From contig DF239279.1 in the NCBI GenBank assembly GCA_000507305.1, forward strand, positions 97,838-161,837: DNA of 64,000 bases, in the 5' to 3' direction. Below, one piece after another: positions 57,230 to 64,000 of the stretch; the stretch's first letter is position 1, and every line of letters begins with the position of its first letter. A program made the position numbers and the translations under genes. The notes beneath the pieces are model-generated. The model saw only the letters and a program-made list of their open reading frames with translations. It ran no database searches and had not been told where the DNA came from. Source of the DNA: Breviolum minutum Mf 1.05b.01. Taxonomy: Eukaryota > Sar > Dinophyceae > Suessiales > Symbiodiniaceae.

Positions 57230-58564
57230 TCAGGGACTGAGCCAAAGGCACTGCCGCACCTTGGCGCTCCTGAAACCACTTTCTGTCCATTTAAGCAAAG
57301 CCCAAGATGGATGCTGGGAGCAAAACCGGAAGAAACATGCCAGTTTTGCGGTATCAGTACTTGTGCGGCTCACGGTATCGAGTACACCGCTGCCTGCACG
57401 TCGAAGATGAGCCTGCAAGAATTTGAGCTCCAAACTATCACTATGCATTTCGATCGTGCAAGGCAATGGATTGTACCTGGTTGCTCAAACTTTCCAGACT
57501 TCGCAGTGCTGCATGATATCTTGCTTTGGCCTCGGCTGAACAGAAATATCAGTCCCTTCACCAGGAATTGGAAGCACAAGATGCTTTTGTTCCCAATGCC
57601 ATCTGGGGGGCCATGCCTGAACAACGACCTGCCGCAACACCTGTTCCTCACCGGAACCAATGATCCACGATGCAGTCGTGGGCTTAACAGGCTTAACAAG
57701 TCTCAATGAAGGCAACTGGCCTGGGATTCCTCCTCAGAAAGCTGTCCTCGGTGTTCTTCCTGGATGTTGATTTTTTTTTCAGAGAAATTGCTATTTGAAA
57801 GTCTGAGAGATGCTGACATGGTAGCAAAACTACACTTCTTCAACCCCGGCTTTATCACTTTAAATCTTAACTCAACATCATCTCAACATCACTCAACATC
57901 CCATAGACAGCGGAAGCGTTCTGAAATTTCAGCTGTGTTGTTTGCCCCGTTCCGTTTTCTGCCTCTGCTTCAAAGTAAGGAGCCACTGCTGCCATTGTGG
58001 CTTCGGAGGGGGCCTCATTAAACAAAACTCCCATGACTTTCCAAAGATTGGCTACAACACATCTTCCCAGATGAATTCATTGCGAATCCAAAATATAATA
58101 TATACAGAATTTGATCAGAATTTGGGTATCTCAAACCACTTCAAGCTTGGGACATTGTTCTTGGCTGAAAGCTTCGCTAGCTCCTTTCTCGCATCCTGAG
58201 GCCAGCTTGATTGAACTGCTGGAAAAATCTATTGTTCACTGGTGGTTTGGCCTGAAATTCTTGAAGGCGTGTAGCATACTGCTCATTCAGCTCGTCCATA
58301 TCCTCCTTGCATGTTCAAATCATTTCAAGTCGGGTATCATTCGGAAAGCATTGCGAATCATCACTGCATCAAAGTTCTCAATTCACCGAAGCATGCGCTA
58401 CTATCAAAGTCCTTTGAAGCCGTCATCATGGTGCATCCAGCTTCTTCAACAGCTGCCTGTGCCGCCTCACGGGTTAACTCACTTTGTGGGAGGGCGCCTG
58501 GATTGGAAAAAATACGATGCAAAGTGACGATTCCATCACGACACTTGTTGCAAAATAAAACCAA
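57230..58564 (-). CDS. Coiled-coil protein, several exons
   Basis: In order on the minus strand: about 58370-58560 reads FCNKCRDGIVTLHRIFSNPG and LTREAAQAAVEEAGCTMMTA; about 58185-58320 reads CKEDMDELNEQYATRLQEFQ then AKPPVNNRFFQQFNQAGLRM; about 57930-58020 reads EAPSEATMAAVAPYFEAEAE; about 57710-57765 reads EEHRGQLSEEESQASCLH; and about 57480-57545 reads AEAKARYHAALRSLESLSNQ, ending at a GT donor. The acceptors follow pyrimidine tracts. Glu/Gln/Ala/Leu-rich helices suggest a coiled coil. Exon order is clear, exact joins are not. Confidence 0.6.
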
Positions 58565-58835
58565 AAGCGGTGGTATGGATCCAGATGCAGTATGGCGCAG
58601 TCAAGGTTGTTTCTTTCAATGGATTCAGGCGCAGTCATGTTGGCATGGAGGTGGGAATTCAAACGCCTACCTACAAGTAGCAGAGAGTAGAGTATGTAAC
58701 CTACAATCACATGAAAAACGGAAATGTGATAGTGCTCAGATCATTCTCTTTGCATGAAGGTAGTCACTACGTGCCAAAATCATCCCAAACCAAGCAATTA
58801 CATCGCGCATTCCCCGCTTCTAATTTCAATGTCAA

Positions 58836-60000
58836 TCATGTTCCATGAATGCCATCTCTGATCCATAGACTGCTCAGACAAATCTGCCCCTCCTTGCAGC
58901 GCTTCTGACAAATGTGCAGCGGCGCCGCCTCGCAAACAAATATCATCATTGCAACCCGTATCTCAATGAGGATATACCTGGATATACCTGACATATCCTG
59001 ACATTCCTGACATTGCATATACTGAAACCTCCTTCGTCTTGATCTCTTCTTTTTTGATCCTGGTAAAACGATGGCTTGCCCGCTTTGGAGCTCATCTGCT
59101 GCTACGACCTGGGTAGCAATACACTCAAAACAAAGGATGCCTTGATTCTGCATAAGCTCAGGAGCTTGAAACGCATGAAAAGGCAGTGGCTTTTTCATCT
59201 AGATCTCTTTTTCACTGCCTGTAATTTTGTGGTGTTTAACTTTTGAAATTCTGAAAACAGACTTCCATGACCAAGACTGTCCTATTTCAATATGTTTCTA
59301 CATTTCCGAGGTCATGACAGCCAAGCTTTCACCAAAAGGCATCACGAAACCATTGGCCATGCTGCCAGTGTGGAAGACTTCCAAGGCAGGGAAGAGCCCA
59401 AAACGACCACATGGCAATGCCTTCCTGTAGCGCTCAATCATCCTGTCCAAGGCCCTATGGTCAGGTGCAGAAATGCTGCTGTTGAATACTTCACTGCGCT
59501 GTCCCAAAAGTGGTACAAGTTGAGGTCTGTGGGAAGAAAGCAGTAGAGATTGAAGGGAAGTTGGTGTAGCAGCCTCCAAACGGCTCAGCGACTCAACAAC
59601 TTCTTTGGTTGCTATATCCACGCTGCATAGGTAGCTTAATCTGCCGCACAAAGTGTTGGAATGTTGCATTCTTTGTGCGGTCCTTTCCTCCAGAGTCAGG
59701 CTTTCTGCTTCTGAAACCAAGCCAGCAACTGACCGAAGCACCAAGAGTAAGGTATCTTTGCCAACTTTCTGTGTGGTTTTTACCCCAAGCTCCTTATCCA
59801 GCCGGATCGGCCCACAATAGTCCAGAGCCATTGAAGATATCGAAGTAGAGAGACTGCTGATATCCGATATCCCAACGCAAGCATCTCCATTCTGAATGTG
59901 TTCAAGTAGATCTCTGAGAGAAACCAATTTGTCGCACTGTCTTCGAGCTGATTCAACTCCAGCCTTGGAGGAAAAAAGCTGACGTGGGAACTGAATCAGG
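58836..60000 (-). CDS. Large exon plus downstream exon, unidentified
   Basis: From an AG-G acceptor after TTTTTTCCTCC near 59975, an uninterrupted frame of over 220 codons reads AGVESARRQCDKLVSLRDLL, ISSMALDYCGPIRLDKELGV, LLLVLRSVAGLVSEAESLTL, ALDRMIERYRKALPCGRFGL and VFHTGSMANGFVMPFGESLA to a stop at 59298. Downstream, about 59060-59140 reads LCFECIATQVVAADELQSGQ then AIVLPGSKKKRSRRRRFQYM. Mostly alpha-helical by composition. I do not recognise it. Confidence 0.6.
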
Positions 60001-60570
60001 TGCAAAACACTAAGGGAAACTGCAACAATGCAACATGAATAAAACCTGTGGGCATTATGTTTCAATATGTTTTTGGATCCATGCCACTTTGTCAAACAAT
60101 TGAACAATCATAGAATGATCTGTGCAGATCCAAGGAGCGTCCCCACTTGGAAGGGCAAGATCAAACCTCTTGGCAACACAAGAAGTATCATTGCTCGGAA
60201 ACATAAAAACATGCCTAGCAGTTTTCGTGTTCATAGGTCAATGACAGCATGTTCTTCCATCATCTCGCGTAAACTATGCTCATGCCCCTGGAGTGGCACC
60301 AGTTTCATGTCACCTGTTCCAAGGGCATGAGCATAATTTGAGGCTACTGTGGCTTTATGGCTCAGTACTCCACTGCTTTGCTGCTTCAGCCGCTATTGTC
60401 AGCTCTCCTGCCAGGTTCTTGCCCCACAGACTTGACAATTCGGATTTGACCTATCAATGTATCGAAGGGCAGTCAAAGACCTGAGATCAATCTATTGGTA
60501 AAGGATTCATGCCTAGCTGTAAGCTAGGAAAAGACCCTACACCAATACGTAACAGAACGACATCGAAAGT
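60001..60570. other. Stretch without supported exons
   Basis: Nothing called. Confidence 0.35.
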
Positions 60571-60584
60571 TCATAGCAATTTGA

Positions 60585-60765
60585 TTCGAACCTTGAGTAG
60601 ATTTTTGACAAGGAGAAGACATAACATTGCAAAGGCAGTGGGACGCAAAATGACTTCATTCTGTTTATCTGGTGGCAGGTGCATATCTGTTTTCACAACT
60701 AGCAGCGGCCTGCACAAGCCAAGGCCGCAGAAAGCCGGTGAGAAGCCTGGTCCAAGGCTTTGACA
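60585..60765 (-). CDS. Exon, unidentified
   Basis: Reads SLGPGFSPAFCGLGLCRPLL then VVKTDMHLPPDKQNEVILRP then TAFAMLCLLLVKNLLK, to a GT donor. It is coding-like and mildly hydrophobic. It probably precedes the large exon at 59.3-60.0 kb. Confidence 0.5.
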
Positions 60766-61242
60766 AATGCAAATGTTTATGAATTGCATCTGAAACAATG
60801 TAATTACAGTACCCCAATCATCACCATGACATACATGAAGTTCCCCATGATTCTGGTTGCCGAAAAAAAAAACTCCCAGTTCTCGGAGCTTTTTAGGGTG
60901 GTCCTTCAATGCCAATGGCCAAGCTGGTCTCAAACGAAGGCATCCCACTGAAGCAGCTATGGCACCTCAGAAATGTCAAGCTTCGAGGGTAATATACCCA
61001 GTCCAGGTGAAATTTAATTGAATCTATAGTTTCTACCAATTGAATTTGTAAAGAGCCACATTTATTCATGAGGCTCATCCTTTGGAATCACAGCATTTCT
61101 TGTTTGATAAACGACTGGAAGCTCTGAGCTCTGCTCAGTGAGGCTGTCCAAGACAAAGCCTTTTTTGCAGCGAGAAGAGAGGGAACAGCGCTAGGGCACT
61201 AGGTAGAGTGAGAGATCAATGCGGCCGACAAATTGTGCAAGC

Positions 61243-61463
61243 CTGCAATGAGCCAAATTCCCGAGGATTGCCGCTGCATCTTCAAGAGCAGGATCACAGG
61301 CAAGCGCTTTGGTGTATCCTGCAAGAAACTACACAAAGGAGTTGTTTCTTTCTCCGAGTATGCTCTACTTCCACTCAGACTATCAATGGCAAAGGTTGGT
61401 AAGAGTCCTTCAACTGCTGCGACATACTCCTCTCGTTTGTACCTGTTGCCAAGCTCTTTCATA
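61243..61463 (-). CDS. Tetratricopeptide-repeat protein, two exons
   Basis: Exon 61408-about 61463 reads MKELGNRYKREEYVAAVE and exon 61243-61318 reads GYTKALACDPALEDAAAILG then NLAHC. Joined they make a canonical TPR (GN-Y-EEY-AAV--YTKAL--DP), a helix-pair fold for protein binding, often co-chaperone type. The intron (61319-61407) begins GA and ends AG, and the split codon G|GA restores Gly. The second exon ends at a GC donor in phase 2. The ATG at 61460-61462 might be the start but an acceptor AG lies just before it. Further repeats should lie below 61,243. Confidence 0.85.
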
Positions 61464-61796
61464 CTTTGTATGACTATACACCATATGCCATAGACCTTTA
61501 GGACGTACTGCACAATGTTGGATTGTGAAGCAAAGATACACTAAGAACGACATTCGTTGGTGATGATAGGACTCCGTGTATATAATTGTCTGTGTATAGT
61601 ATATAATTCGTTGGTATAATTACATATATCATATGTATAGACGTATATTGGATATTTGGATAGTGAAGTATCGGTATTTACAGATCAATGCACAGTCTCT
61701 TGAGTATGGTTGCGTAGTCTAAGGCGATAGCAGTATTATATACATTCTCTACACTAAACAATAGAATGATATGCACTTACACTGCACAATACAAAC

Positions 61797-63995
61797 TCAG
61801 CGGAAATAGCTGGGAATGTTGAAAGGGCACTCGTTGTTGGCGGCTTCCTGCAGAAGCTGTCAGCTTCCAACATGGAAAATGTTTGATAGCTTGCCACTGG
61901 GCCAGGGTGGAAGTTGGTAGTCGGGCATTCAGCAATTGCGGGATACCCAATCAAAGAACAACCTTATGATACCATACAAGTTGCAAATGTATCCCATGTA
62001 TCCTAGGTCGGGCTATGTCTGCTTATGTAATATAGGTTGCAGGTGCTTGATCTGTTGTCCTTGGCACTTTCTACTGCCCGCTTTGCTGCCACACAGCTCG
62101 AATGTCTCACGACATTGCAGGGGCCTGCATTCTGGATATTGAGCCGGCATGTCTTCAAAGTGGAACACCAAACTGCATTGAACTCACAGGTTGTCCATGA
62201 TTCACGGTTCGTTCAACCTGAAGATCAGAAACAGAACTATCAAGTTTGTCCTTAAACTATCCAAGCCTTCAGCCGCATAGCAAATAGCAGCCTTCGCAGC
62301 AGCATTGGTGACACTCTTCCACTCTGCAACCTCTGCCTGCCCAAAGGATGAGACTGTGCTTCGGCTGCTACAGTGACTTCAACAACCCCCTGGGTCTAAT
62401 AGAATAAATGTGAGCAAAGAGTAGATAGGTATTATAAGCAAAAATTGCTTAACAAAAAAATACAAAAAAAAACTATTATATGATATGACCAAGCTGATAT
62501 GATCAAATTGTCAAAAGCAGTCAGATCATCAGTTTTCTCTTTCGATTCAAATCAAGCGACACAACTCCAGGCGGCACATCCCAGTCCTCCAGAGGTTCCT
62601 TTAGAATCCCATCCACACGGGATGCGATATTTTCCGCTCTTAAGCCTACAGCGAAGTTGTGGGTCCCGCAATGATAAGGGCTAGCGGCACCCTCCGACGG
62701 GTACTGTTCAAACTGTAAAGGTGTTGCTTCATGTCACTCCTTTGATTACCATCTATTTGGGATCCATTTAGCACCCCTGGGATAATACAGGTATCTTTAC
62801 GTTTCTTTGCTCATCTTTTCTTGATTTCCCTGTTCAACACATTCAACAAGCACATCTTCGACAAATTCATCGCGGCCTCTCAGGGCTTGGGTGTATCGAG
62901 CCCGAGCCTCCCAGACTGAGATTCATGGACAGTTTTGCTTGGAAAAACTCTCCATGATCTCTTTGGGAACAGGGCCAGAGTATCCAAATATCAATTTCTA
63001 TTACAGTAATCAGTGTAATGAAAAGACCAGTGGTCGACACTGACTTTTCCAAACAGCCTTGGCATCATAAAATCTCATCTGCAAAACGAGTGAAGCATCG
63101 CATACGGCAGCCCCATATTCTCGTGTCTTAAAGTAAGCCTGGCCAGGCACTGATGTGCTGAAACAGCACCAACCACCACAGCTTTATACATGTTCACTGG
63201 AAGTTTTTGCGAATCCAACTAGTGAAATTGCAGATCGCGCTGGAATCTGCTCGATTCGAATCGTTGCATCAAAGAACTCTACAACCAACAACGCGACACT
63301 TCCTTTTGCTAAGCAATGACTCTCGATATTAGGAAGTTCAAAAGCCTCCTTAGGAGCAACAACGACTCGCACTTTGTGCTAAGTCGGCTCCCGTTGGAAA
63401 CCACTGACTTCATTGCCCTCAAAAGCCTATAGAAGTCAACCCAATTCTCAGTTCAAAATGGTTGGACAGCATCTATTCTCCTTGCTGAGACTGAAGTCTT
63501 TGGTTTTGTAGCTAAGACAAGGACTATGATCGGACTGTCTACTGCTTCAGAGATGCTCTATGATGCGGCTTTGGTGTAGCTACCTGACCTGACTGGGTAT
63601 ACTTGAACGCCATCAAAGAAGTTGTCAGGATACAGGACTGCCTTTTGTCTAGCACGAGTCTAACAGGAACGTCAGAAAATCGAGGCAAAAACATGGGGAT
63701 AAACACGGCTACACTTAAAAGATTGCCGACACCCAAATGAACATCATTTGAAGAGAAAGCTTCACTGATTTGGGGAACAGAATCTTTGTGCATTCAGGAC
63801 AAACCCCAACAATGTCAACAAGCCGCTCAAGTTGTCCTTCGCAATCTTCCTTGGATTTCCAGCAATCAGAAATTGTAAATGAGAAGGATTGCTTCTATCA
63901 ATACATTGCTCAATGCAAGCCAGCAGCTGCAAAAGGGTCGCCATGACTTCCGGCTTGCACTCCTTCTTTGGCCGCATCTCGCTTAGGAACATCAC
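61797..63995 (-). CDS. Multi-exon gene, unidentified, cut by window edge
   Basis: Minus-strand exons from right: about 63830-63995 (MFLSEMRPKKECKPEVMATL then LQLLACIEQCIDRSNPSHLQ); about 63595-63665 (ARQKAVLYPDNFFDGVQVYP); 63184-63380 (VRVVVAPKEAFELPNIESHC then LAKGSVALLVVEFFDATIRI); about 62945-62990 (FGYSGPVPKEIMESFSK); about 62813-62920 (VWEARARYTQALRGRDEFVE then DVLVECVEQGNQEKMSKE); 62515-62635 (AENIASRVDGILKEPLEDWD); about 62240-62330 (EVAEWKSVTNAAAKAAICYA); about 62050-62140; and 61797-61847 (EAANNECPFNIPSYFR, stop). All look coding; the last has an AG-G acceptor. There may be more than one gene. No domain recognised. Confidence 0.5.
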
Positions 63996-64000
63996 AGCAC

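Noticed and set aside
57221..57709. Plus-strand ORF of 162 codons
   Set aside because: The minus strand has a clear coiled-coil exon here (AEAKARYHAALRSLESL) with proper acceptor and donor, so the plus frame is its shadow.
1..64000. Bacterial-type systems (CRISPR arrays, operons, Shine-Dalgarno sites)
   Set aside because: No regular repeat-spacer array is present, and the window is plainly eukaryotic with spliceosomal introns.

Overview
This is eukaryotic nuclear DNA and reads as a dinoflagellate genome, most like the Symbiodiniaceae. The main reason is splicing. In genes whose exons can be joined by known protein motifs, about half of the introns begin with GC or GA instead of GT. All end in AG, nearly always followed by a G in the exon. 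Exons are short (11 to a few hundred bases), many introns are only 31-140 bases, and almost all genes lie on one strand. Base composition is moderate, apart from one extremely A+T-rich island.

Layout: a glutaredoxin gene runs rightward at 1-870. An A+T-rich island with an assembly gap follows (about 880-2210). From about 2.4 kb to the right edge nearly every exon that can be supported is on the minus strand, so the window begins with a convergent junction and continues as one long unidirectional block. Recognisable minus-strand genes are: RNA 2'-phosphotransferase (Tpt1/KptA) at 3.6-5.4 kb; a tiny Trp-rich protein at 5.6-6.4 kb; a NACHT NTPase with an LRR-coding exon downstream (7.1-14.7 kb); Tudor/agenet-like exons (15.5-18.2 kb); coiled-coil genes (19.2-20.2, 22.5-25.9 and 57.2-58.6 kb); a formin FH2 gene (27.6-28.8 kb); a DGAT2-family acyltransferase (29.5-32.4 kb); an SLC45/sucrose-symporter-like transporter (35.4-37.3 kb); a MORN-repeat protein (40.4-43.0 kb); and a TPR protein (61.2-61.5 kb). 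Many further exons are clearly coding by composition, splice signals and phase, but I cannot name them.

Exceptions to the strand rule are a single-exon plus-strand zinc-ribbon-like ORF (34.3-35.3 kb) and a 27-codon plus-strand ORF next to the second gap.

Repeats include an intronic array of near-palindromic 11-mers in the NACHT gene, two near-identical 218-220 bp elements with terminal inverted repeats flanking an inverted repeat and a gap at 37.3-38.8 kb, several small intronic inverted repeats, and microsatellites. The named genes look like ordinary cellular functions (redox, RNA repair, actin, lipid and sugar transport). They share orientation but no evident pathway, and I see no operon-like logic. 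The most unusual material is the convergent A+T-rich boundary, the splice-site usage including an 11-nt microexon, the palindromic array and the paired element locus.
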